Source of the DNA: RGIG8700 sp964568815 | GTDB taxonomy: Bacteria > Bacillota > Clostridia > RGIG6154 | Assembly (NCBI GenBank): GCA_964568815.1 | Contig: CAZMRY010000008.1 | Span: forward strand, 1-32,951 | DNA length: 32,951 nucleotides | Reading direction: 5' to 3' | Part shown: positions 24,501-30,030 of the stretch, piece after piece | How the letters are laid out: each line of letters opens with the position of its first letter | Numbering within the stretch: position 1 is the first letter of the stretch | Program-made: the position numbers and the translations under genes | Notes under the pieces: generated by a model | Databases searched by the model: none | The model's input: the letters and a program-made list of their open reading frames with translations, nothing else | Told to the model about the DNA's origin: nothing

Positions 24501-25960
24501 TCCGACTGGGTAGGCACAGTTTTATTATAAAGGTCAAGGATTTCAGCATCAATAGCATCAATTCTGTCCTGTAGGCTTTCGGCATTTGTTAATGTCATAC
24601 CAAGAAGTGCCGCCGTACCACATTCTCTTTCTAAATCAAGAAAAAGAACATAGTCTGTATCACCTATTTTAATGGTATTATTACCATCATAGTTAAGCAT
24701 AAGCATACCATGTACAACATTAGCTGTTGTAACTTTATAAAAACCGCCGCTTGACAAAATCATACTTGCAGGGTCTGTAAGCAAACCTGCCGCTCTTACA
24801 CTTTTAACTGTCTTATTTCTGTCTGTAGGAATTGACAATGTGTATGCGTATATATTATAGTCCTGGTCTGCACTTGATGTTTTTCTCTGTGCTTCAACAA
24901 ATTTTTCTGATGCTGTAGGCAGAAGAACAGGTACTTCTGAATAGTTTGCAGAAAGTTTGCTTATATCCACTTCCATAAGTTCTGAAAGTTTTTTACGCTC
25001 TGAGCTTGTTTCAATTTGATTATACTTTGTTGTTGCAAGATAGTTATTATATATGCTTGCATCTCCTGTGTTTGATTTATCCCAGTTTTTTGGTACAGAT
25101 GTTACAGTTGTACCTGCAATCTGATTGTATTCATCCACATCTAATTCTGTTGTTTTTGACATTGCTTCTATAAAGCTGTCGTTTTTCAATATATCGTTAT
25201 AAGTTCCAACAGGTACAGCATAAACTGAATCCTTAAAATCAGTAGTACATAAACCCGAAACACCATAATAATGAACAGGATTTAATTCACCTTCATACTG
25301 AACATAGAAATCGTGAAAGGTGTTAGATGTATTGAACAACCCTGTCATAAGCAGTTCAACAGAGTCTATTCCTGTTTTTTCTATGGTGTATTCTGCCTGA
25401 GATATAGCTGTTGAGGACGCTGTTATTAATTTTCCGTTCATATCAGTATATACCGCAGGTGCTGCTGCAGAAACTGTATTAAGTTTCTTCTCTGCATCAG
25501 TAAAAGCAGAGTTATCATATATAGCCCTGATAAGGAAGGCATTTCCTGCAGTTTCTCCGCTCTTTGCGATACCGCCAAGAGAAAACGGAATATTGTTTAT
25601 TGTGTATGTATACTCTCCGTCACCTGATTTTGAAATCCCTGAGGTATCCTCTAATTTAGAAGTTTTAAAAGCCATTGTCATTTTTTCGCTTGGAAACTTA
25701 TTTTCCCAGTTACTTATTGTAAAACCTTTATATGCAAGAATATTTGGATTTGACAATGTTGATGTGCCATACCAGCTTGCATTTTTCAAATCATCATCAG
25801 TGGCAAATAAATCCATAGGAAGCATAAGGTTATAAGTTTCATGTCTGCTTTTCAAATATTCAAGAATTTCTGAATTTCCTTCGGTGGTATTTGCAGATAC
25901 AGTTGAAACCATCGAAAGTACCATTGTAAAAATTACAAACAACGCTGTTAATCTTTTCAT
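21539..25960 (-). CDS. Large secreted protein with C-terminal polysaccharide deacetylase (CE4/NodB) domain
   Basis: 1473 residues. Signal peptide 1-23 (MKRLTALFVIFTMVLSMVST...A). Two diverged tandem modules of beta-sandwich plus helical hairpin follow, about 30-525 and 545-960. They share segments such as NIPFSLGGIAKSGETAGNAF versus GIPMAGKTVNNAV, and IDAIDAEILDLYNK versus IEIIEREMLLVN. A further beta region runs to about 1150. The CE4 domain begins with TFTFDD (Asp pair 1164-1165), then NHGTKH (zinc ligands H1222, H1226), YPNGKSN (about 1263) and LWHGV (H1343), so the catalytic set looks complete. A last beta domain (about 1400-1473) closes the protein. No LPXTG or S-layer anchor is visible. 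Likely an extracellular N- or O-deacetylase of envelope or host glycans; the substrate is unknown. The ribosome site GAGAGG is 7 bases from the ATG. Confidence 0.88.
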   Translation of the reverse strand: MKRLTALFVIFTMVLSMVSTVSANTTEGNSEILEYLKSRHETYNLMLPMDLFATDDDLKNASWYGTSTLSNPNILAYKGFTISNWENKFPSEKMTMAFKTSKLEDTSGISKSGDGEYTYTINNIPFSLGGIAKSGETAGNAFLIRAIYDNSAFTDAEKKLNTVSAAAPAVYTDMNGKLITASSTAISQAEYTIEKTGIDSVELLMTGLFNTSNTFHDFYVQYEGELNPVHYYGVSGLCTTDFKDSVYAVPVGTYNDILKNDSFIEAMSKTTELDVDEYNQIAGTTVTSVPKNWDKSNTGDASIYNNYLATTKYNQIETSSERKKLSELMEVDISKLSANYSEVPVLLPTASEKFVEAQRKTSSADQDYNIYAYTLSIPTDRNKTVKSVRAAGLLTDPASMILSSGGFYKVTTANVVHGMLMLNYDGNNTIKIGDTDYVLFLDLERECGTAALLGMTLTNAESLQDRIDAIDAEILDLYNKTVPTQSEFDALKTKVDALLSANSLLDSSYIKNYGLFDDIQQKIDNNKGEAERLENLQLREIYPIDISSQFTADNIVTYGDTYSADKTVYDALLCTGKRTFGYKGYLYVNDSADAFITSLKNTEVSADSISGIYTATSGIDYRFDGIPMAGKTVNNAVCLTNDVNTITFNSLKTEKLALLLHSGCIESGTNGNGLKVVIKGKNENNADVEKTVYLYVVYDNIGNDASSLITKVSKAELESYVAENGKAGFEEINSVLGKTLTAESANFNDVKFNSENVIIGTPTKTMQIYPNNYFNRQSALRDGYSREFVLDIDEMGINALESITFYGNTTGAGTKKAAELELSLNTELANYFDSTVLDAKTTIGSSTYYAGAGYIPIKPVNGDNDNFYFILGGRSVINYSSVMAITAFNEPAAEKIEIIEREMLLVNSIEDIEKVYKLIDKYIDGVKVKYTDISQSARNYFEAFKQTINLEGTLGAEQKGNTVLVTAQINNAARDAGKPYMLAVGYYDKNYNMISIDCESYMSTASEEITTEFISENIPENTAYAKAFMWKDLGNLMPLANSVDIAITAGLSFVDGMWIYETEKGMWYIPQSVTDATYNGVAEIEFKPYKSGEVITVSTVGESDAQINKYEQTTSTENIKFNVNINPDVAAVEIDGYIIERKEAEAKIAEIYDDKQAIVTFTFDDSKYDAAVFYNEKFEKYGVKGTAVMHTTPITSSSEGVENTVKKWQELFAQGNFDLGNHGTKHSIYTELATRDEVDEQINGAYKQLKNWFPEQNILTFSYPNGKSNDMVIDVTNDLHYAGRSAGGNASGFISPVNPDETQWYTLPSFTATPYKTLSEFNEQVDKAISNTNGNNWFIELWHGVIDDDAEVTSGHEYSIRKGVCEEHMAYVKSLSDKVWCATFTEATQYLREKQNAKLNIISSGNKITVSVKHTLDEEIFNFPLTVKVKKPSDWENARAVQDGKEIQVEIKNGYIYVNADVTGNCIEISGKY

Positions 25961-25984
25961 AATTCATCCTCTCTTTCATACTCA

Positions 25985-26013
25985 ATTATACAATAACAAT
26001 AATATAACATCAA
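25985..26013 (-). promoter_or_regulatory. Predicted promoter of the deacetylase gene
   Basis: Minus-strand TTGATG (26008-26013), a 17-bp spacer, TATAAT (25985-25990). The predicted start is about 18-20 bases before the ATG. An inverted repeat (26026-26055) lies 12 bases upstream of the -35. Confidence 0.7.
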
Positions 26014-26025
26014 GGAAATTTACGA

Positions 26026-26055
26026 ACAAAATATGGACATTTCCGACCATATTGT
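26026..26055. repeat. Inverted repeat upstream of the deacetylase promoter
   Basis: Plus-strand arms ACAAAATATGG (26026-26036) and CCATATTGT (26047-26055) with a 10-base centre. They are complementary apart from two extra A residues. The spacing and place, just upstream of a -35, would suit a dimeric regulator. It does not have a T-tract and follows the pflA terminator. Confidence 0.4.
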
Positions 26056-26089
26056 AAAAATCACCGCCCATAAACATTATGAGCGGTAA
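26055..26089 (-). terminator. Intrinsic terminator after pflA
   Basis: Minus-strand stem CCGCTCATA / TATGGGCGG (26064-26086, one G-U pair, extendable by one or two pairs), 5-base loop, followed by TGATTTTTAC. It is nearly identical to the hairpin at 21480-21510, including the GGGCGGTGATTTTT 3' arm and tract. Confidence 0.8.
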
Positions 26090-26104
26090 ATCATTTCAAT
26101 TCTA

Positions 26105-26815
26105 TTAATTAAGTAAGTTCGTTAATTTCTCCATTAACTTCGCGTCAGGTACCGAGATATGTGCAAAAGGGAATTCTATGTTCATTGCATCATATTTTGT
26201 CTGACAAATTTTTCTGAAAGGTAAAAGTTCGATTTTGTCTACACAATGATGTTCATCTTTCAGCTTATTCAGTTTTTCTATATTTTCTTTGTTGTCATTT
26301 AACCCTGGAATAATTACCTGTCGTAAAGTCGCAGGAATATTCTGGCTACTGAGATAATGGAGAAACTTAAGTGGTAAATCAATACCAATTCCTACATTTT
26401 CCCTATAAAGGATATCCTCTGTGTATTTAATATCAAGAAGCACTCTATCTGTTACTGAAAGCAATTTTTTTGTTTCTTCGTTCAAAACACAACCTGAAGT
26501 ATCCAGACATGTATTAATATTCTCACGATGGCACAACTTAAAAACCTCATGAGCAAATTCTGCCTGCAAAAGCGGTTCTCCGCCCGAAAGAGTTATGCCT
26601 CCATCTTTTGAAAAGTATTCTTTGAAGCGTGTAGCTTTTTCAACTATTTCAGACGGTGTATACAAAGTGCCGCAATTCATATTCCATGTATCAGGATTAT
26701 GACAGCATTTACATCTTAAATTACACCCCTGCAAAAAAACCACATATCGTACACCAGGACCATCCAAAGTACCCATCGACTGAAAAGAGTGTACCCTTCC
26801 TGAAGCCGTTGCCAT
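26105..26815 (-). CDS. pflA: Pyruvate formate-lyase activating enzyme
   Basis: 236-residue radical SAM enzyme that installs the glycyl radical on PflB. The cluster motif is C31-NLR-C35-KC-C38, followed by HNPDTW. SGGEPLLQ and the later TSG and DIKYT segments are typical of the PflA subfamily. It has no ferredoxin-like insert, which separates it from larger glycyl-radical activases. ATG 26815 shares bases with the pflB stop (TGATG), with GAGGT 6 bases upstream; a GTG at 26818 is less well placed. Co-transcribed with pflB and therefore under the ZTP riboswitch. Confidence 0.95.
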   Translation of the reverse strand: MATASGRVHSFQSMGTLDGPGVRYVVFLQGCNLRCKCCHNPDTWNMNCGTLYTPSEIVEKATRFKEYFSKDGGITLSGGEPLLQAEFAHEVFKLCHRENINTCLDTSGCVLNEETKKLLSVTDRVLLDIKYTEDILYRENVGIGIDLPLKFLHYLSSQNIPATLRQVIIPGLNDNKENIEKLNKLKDEHHCVDKIELLPFRKICQTKYDAMNIEFPFAHISVPDAKLMEKLTNLLN

Positions 26816-29046
26816 CACATTACCTCATGGAAGGTACGGCTTATAACTTCTTTTTGTTGTTCTCTTGACAGCTTATTAAAGTTAACCGCATAGCCTGATA
26901 CTCTTATCGTAAGGTTAGGATATGCTTCAGGGTTTTCATAAGCTTTTATTAATGTTTCTCTGTTAAGTACATTTACATTGATGTGATGAGCTTTTTTGGA
27001 GAAATAACCATCAAGTATTGTAACAAGGTTTGAAATTCTTTCTTCTTCTGTTTTACCAAGTGCCTCCGGAGTAATTGAGAATGTATTGGAAATACCGTCT
27101 CTGCAATCATCATAGCTTAATTTTGCAACAGAGTTAAGTGATGCCAAAGCACCGTTTTCTTCACGGTTGTGCATTGGGTTTGCACCAGGTGCAAAAGCAC
27201 CGCCCGCTTCTCTGCCGTCAGGTGTTGCACCGGTGTTCTTTCCGTACATAACATTTGATGTAATAGTAAGAACTGAAAGTGTATGTATAGCATCACGATA
27301 TGTCTTGGATTTACGAAGTTCTGTAATAACCTTGTGTGTCATATCCTTTGCAATTAAATCAACACGGTCATCGTCGTTTCCGAATTTAGGAAATTCACCC
27401 TGAATATCAAATTTTGTAATATAACCTTTATCATCTGCAACAGGCTTTACCTGTGCGTATTTTATAGCACTTAAAGAATCAGCTACAACAGAAAGTCCTG
27501 CAATACCAAATGCCATAAAGCGCTCAACCTCTGTATCATGAAGTGCCATCTGGATTTTTTCATATGCATATTTATCGTGCATATAATGGATGATATTCAT
27601 AGTATTTACATACAGTTTACTGAGCCACTTGATATAAATATCAAATCTTTCCATAACTTCATCGAAGTCAAGCTTATCTGTGTTCATAACAGGCATCTGC
27701 GGTCCGATTTTCATCTTACTTGTTGTATCATAACCACCATTGATTGCAATAAGAAGCAGTTTTGCAAGATTACATCTTGCTCCGAAAAACTGCATCTGCT
27801 TACCTATTTTCATTGCAGACACACAGCATGCAATTGCGTAATCGTCGCCATATATAGGTCTCATTACATCATCATTTTCATACTGGATTGAGTCTGTATC
27901 AGCTGACACTTTTGCACAGAATTTCTTGAAGTTTTCAGGAAGCTCTGTAGACCATAAGATAGTAAGGTTAGGCTCAGGAGAAGAGCCAAGAGTATAAAGT
28001 GTATTCAACATACGGAAGCTGTTCTTTGTTACAAGAGTTCTTCCGTCTTCACCCATACCACCTACTGCTTCGGTAATCCACATAGGATCTCCGCCGAAAA
28101 GCTCGTTGTATTCAGGTGTACGCAAATGACGTGCCAGACGAAGCTTCATAACAAAGTCATCCATAAGTTCCTGAGCGTTTTCTTCTGTTAAGATTCCTTT
28201 TTCTATATCGCGTTCGATATAAATGTCAAAGAAGGTACTTACTCTGCCAAGTGACATAGCCGCACCGTTTTGTTCTTTGATAGCTCCAAGATATGCAAAA
28301 TATGTCCACTGAATTGCCTCGCGGGCATCCTTTGCAGGCTGTGAAATATCAAAACCGTGCATCTGTGCCATTTCCTTGAGAAAACCAAGGAATTCAATCT
28401 GCTTGTAAAGCTCTTCGTCAAGTCTGACTGTTTTTGTATCAAAGTCTCCTTTTTCAAGAGCTTTTTTATCATTGATTTTTTCTTCAATAAGATGGTCAAC
28501 ACCATAAAGTGCCACACGACGATAGTCACCAATAATTCTTCCTCTGCCATATGCATCAGGAAGACCTGTTATTACATGGCATTTACGGGCAGCACGCATT
28601 TCATCTGTGTATGCACGGAAAACACCGTCATTATGAGTTGTACGGAATTTAAATTCCTCTTCAATCTTTCTTCCAAGCTTGTATCCGTATGATTCACAAG
28701 CCTGACGAGCCATTCGTATACCGCCAAAAGGATTTACACCTCTCTTAAGAGGGCGGTTGGTCTGAAGTCCTACAATAAGCTCATTTTCTTTATCTACATA
28801 CCCTGGTGAATAACTTGTAAGAGATGATACTGTTGCAGTATCAATATCAAGCACACCGCCATACTGACGCTCCAGTTCAAAAAGAGACTGTACTTTTTTC
28901 ATAAGACTTTTTGTTCTTTCTGTTGCATCCTTAAGAAAAGCTTCGTCTCCTGTGTATTCTTTATAGTTTTTCTGTATAAAATCTCTTACATTTATTTCAT
29001 CTTGCCATATACCTTCAGCAAATCCGTTCCAATTTTCGTGTTTCAT
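26815..29046 (-). CDS. pflB: Formate C-acetyltransferase (pyruvate formate-lyase)
   Basis: 743 residues. Converts pyruvate and CoA to acetyl-CoA and formate by a radical mechanism. Catalytic Cys pair C407-C408 (IACCVSAMK) and radical glycine G718 in RVSGYAVNF. The N-terminal LTSYSPGYVD and PDAYGRGRIIGDYRR segments match true PFL rather than glycerol or choline trimethylamine lyases. The ribosome site is a G-run 8 bases from the ATG. In a fermenting anaerobe it gives ATP via acetyl-CoA and formate for 10-formyl-THF synthesis. That explains control by a riboswitch that senses ZTP, which builds up when 10-formyl-THF runs low. Confidence 0.97.
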   Translation of the reverse strand: MKHENWNGFAEGIWQDEINVRDFIQKNYKEYTGDEAFLKDATERTKSLMKKVQSLFELERQYGGVLDIDTATVSSLTSYSPGYVDKENELIVGLQTNRPLKRGVNPFGGIRMARQACESYGYKLGRKIEEEFKFRTTHNDGVFRAYTDEMRAARKCHVITGLPDAYGRGRIIGDYRRVALYGVDHLIEEKINDKKALEKGDFDTKTVRLDEELYKQIEFLGFLKEMAQMHGFDISQPAKDAREAIQWTYFAYLGAIKEQNGAAMSLGRVSTFFDIYIERDIEKGILTEENAQELMDDFVMKLRLARHLRTPEYNELFGGDPMWITEAVGGMGEDGRTLVTKNSFRMLNTLYTLGSSPEPNLTILWSTELPENFKKFCAKVSADTDSIQYENDDVMRPIYGDDYAIACCVSAMKIGKQMQFFGARCNLAKLLLIAINGGYDTTSKMKIGPQMPVMNTDKLDFDEVMERFDIYIKWLSKLYVNTMNIIHYMHDKYAYEKIQMALHDTEVERFMAFGIAGLSVVADSLSAIKYAQVKPVADDKGYITKFDIQGEFPKFGNDDDRVDLIAKDMTHKVITELRKSKTYRDAIHTLSVLTITSNVMYGKNTGATPDGREAGGAFAPGANPMHNREENGALASLNSVAKLSYDDCRDGISNTFSITPEALGKTEEERISNLVTILDGYFSKKAHHINVNVLNRETLIKAYENPEAYPNLTIRVSGYAVNFNKLSREQQKEVISRTFHEVM

Positions 29047-29084
29047 ATGGTATACCCCCCTTGTAAAATAACATATTTATGGTT

Positions 29085-29121
29085 AAAAAAGGCGACTCAG
29101 CTTTATCAAGTTGAATTGCCC
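29085..29121 (-). terminator. Intrinsic terminator of the pfl leader (riboswitch expression platform)
   Basis: On the minus strand GGGCAATTCAACTT, a GATA loop and AAGCTGAGTCGCC pair over 13 positions with two A-C mismatches, followed by TTTTTT. The GGGC at the 5' base is also the 3' strand of riboswitch helix P3, so ligand-stabilised P3 and terminator are mutually exclusive: ligand would switch pflBA on. Confidence 0.85.
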
Positions 29122-29186
29122 AGACGGTCGGCTATAACATTTACATTCCCTTGCGGTTACCCGCTCATCCGTCAGTAGTGTAAATG
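29118..29186 (-). ncRNA. ZTP riboswitch (pfl motif)
   Basis: Aptamer read on the minus strand. P1 is CATTTACA (29179-29186) with TGTAAATG (29138-29145), 8 bp. P2 is GCGG-GTAA-CCGC (29153-29164). The joining region carries GACGG (29169-29173), and the opposite side of the internal loop is AAGGGAA. The 3' domain GCCGACCGTCTGGGC matches the conserved CCGCCTGGGC-type hairpin. Its loop CCGTC (29123-29127) is perfectly complementary to GACGG, forming the defining pseudoknot. The class was named for its association with pfl genes and senses ZTP/ZMP, the folate-stress alarmone. An overlapping terminator follows. Confidence 0.93.
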
Positions 29187-29196
29187 GTGTATTGTT

Positions 29197-29225
29197 ATTA
29201 TATAGCATATATTGTGGTTTGTCAA
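29197..29225 (-). promoter_or_regulatory. Consensus promoter of the pflBA operon
   Basis: Minus-strand TTGACA (29220-29225), exactly 17 bp, TATAAT (29197-29202). The predicted start near 29190 lies a few bases before riboswitch helix P1, so the RNA begins with the aptamer. Confidence 0.9.
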
Positions 29226-29308
29226 GAAAATCAATTCAAAGCAACACAACATACATTATTTCTTTACACTTATCTCCTCTGCACCCACACTTCTTGATAT
29301 ATAATTAA
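29226..29308. other. Short non-coding stretch between the MATE remnant and the pfl promoter
   Basis: No gene, terminator or recognised RNA was seen. Together with the riboswitch, its promoter and the MATE remnant it makes up the 340-base gap between pflB and queT. Confidence 0.5.
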
Positions 29309-29383
29309 CTACGATGGTAAAGCAAGTTTTATGATGAGTCCTTCAACGGGCTGTGTCGTCATCTTTTCAACTTTAAAATCCAC
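29309..29383 (-). pseudogene. N-terminal remnant of a MATE-family efflux transporter
   Basis: A 24-codon frame starting at GTG 29383 and ending in TAG. Its ribosome site AGAGG lies at the end of queT, 6 bases upstream. The encoded MTTQPVEGLIIKLALPS reads like the conserved start of MATE transporters (charged start, then KLxxxLALP leading into the first helix), after which the gene stops. The 80 bases that follow show no transmembrane coding in any frame; one frame ends in SRSVGAEEISVKK and a stop, which might be the gene's other end. The simplest reading is an internal deletion. Alternative: a genuine short peptide. Recognition is by eye from family resemblance. Confidence 0.55.
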
Positions 29384-29386
29384 CTT

Positions 29387-29854
29387 TCACCTCTTCATAG
29401 CTTTTTCTGCTGAAATAAGCAATAAATTTCCCAAACCGCAACAGCACACTGCCTCACCTATACCAACCGTCAGCACCATATACCAGTATGCTGAATCAAG
29501 ATGATATGCATATTTCAGTACCAGTGGTACAATTATCATATTTGAGATAACAGGCGGTATGCTCACAAGATATTTGTTTTTCCTTAAAAGCCATGAGCAT
29601 ATTGCTCCCAGAAGTGTTGCTATACTTCCAAAAATTATATCAATCGCAACAGCTCCCGTAAGAATGTTGGCAATTATGCATCCGATAAAAAGTCCCGGAA
29701 TTGCAGCAGATGTAAAATACGGCAGGACGGTTAAAGCTTCTGAAAGTCTGAATTGTATTGCTCCTCCCGAAAGACCCGCAATTGCCGATACAAGCGTAAG
29801 TGCCACATAAAGAGCAGCAATAATGCCTGCAGTTACTACAGTTTTTGTTTTCAT
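29387..29854 (-). CDS. queT: QueT-family ECF transporter substrate-binding (S) component
   Basis: 155-residue membrane protein with about five or six helices. The family hallmark is AIQFRLSEALTVLPYFTSAAIPGLFIGC, with the conserved RLSEAL and proline-rich turn. QueT proteins are S components of energy-coupling factor transporters thought to import queuosine precursors such as preQ1; the shared EcfA/EcfT module is not in this window. The ribosome site AAAGGAG is 8 bases from the ATG. It has its own promoter and a structured leader, and is divergent from fkp. Confidence 0.9.
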   Translation of the reverse strand: MKTKTVVTAGIIAALYVALTLVSAIAGLSGGAIQFRLSEALTVLPYFTSAAIPGLFIGCIIANILTGAVAIDIIFGSIATLLGAICSWLLRKNKYLVSIPPVISNMIIVPLVLKYAYHLDSAYWYMVLTVGIGEAVCCCGLGNLLLISAEKAMKR

Positions 29855-29862
29855 ATTAATTT

Positions 29863-29928
29863 CTCCTTTAGTTTTGTTTTTAGTTATGACAGAACTGTCA
29901 CACCAGTGAGGAAGGTCTCGAACTCACT
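29863..29928 (-). promoter_or_regulatory. Structured queT leader, candidate preQ1-type riboswitch
   Basis: Predicted RNA on the minus strand: hairpin AGTGAG / CTCACT (29905-29928) with a 12-base loop TTCGAGACCTTC, then a second perfect hairpin TGACAG-TT-CTGTCA (29887-29900), an A-rich tail ending in AACAAAACTAAAGGAG, and the ribosome site (29863-29869). CCUU in the first loop can pair with AAGG of the ribosome site, giving an H-type pseudoknot that would block translation. Known preQ1 riboswitches on queT genes use this logic. I cannot match it base for base to a published preQ1 class. Confidence 0.45.
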
Positions 29929-29935
29929 TCAGTAA

Positions 29936-29964
29936 ATTATATAACTTATTGTAAATAAAGTCAA
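29936..29964 (-). promoter_or_regulatory. Predicted queT promoter
   Basis: Minus-strand TTGACT (29959-29964), 17-bp spacer, TATAAT (29936-29941). The transcript would begin near 29930, right at the leader's first hairpin. The -35 is half of the palindrome shared with the fkp promoter. Confidence 0.85.
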
Positions 29965-29975
29965 CATTGACTTTA
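29956..29975. repeat. Palindrome shared by the divergent queT and fkp promoters
   Basis: Perfect 9-bp arms TAAAGTCAA and TTGACTTTA around a CA centre. Each arm contains one -35 hexamer, so the two promoters lie back to back and a single bound protein could block both. It may equally be only the consequence of two adjacent, oppositely oriented -35 sites. Confidence 0.6.
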
Positions 29976-29995
29976 AAGCTCAAATATTATATAAT
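29967..29995 (+). promoter_or_regulatory. Predicted fkp promoter
   Basis: TTGACT (29967-29972), 17-bp spacer, TATAAT (29990-29995), with a start near 30002 and a leader of about 29 bases. Confidence 0.85.
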
Positions 29996-30030
29996 ACTAT
30001 TAATAATACGCTAAGGTAGGGAGTGTTTAA

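Noticed and set aside
21539..25960. The large deacetylase considered as an S-layer or adhesin protein.
   Set aside because: No SLH domains, LPXTG motif or C-terminal anchor is visible; the only recognisable domain is the complete CE4 site.
29331..29370. Plus-strand GATGAGTCC followed by a small stem, reminiscent of a hammerhead ribozyme core (CUGAUGAGUCC...GAAA).
   Set aside because: The required GAAA segment and the matching stems are missing, and the bases are explained as the antisense of the MATE remnant coding sequence.
29881..29930. TTCGAG in the queT leader looked like a tRNA T-loop.
   Set aside because: The bases around it do not form a 5-bp T-stem, there is no acceptor stem or CCA, and it lies between a promoter and a ribosome site.
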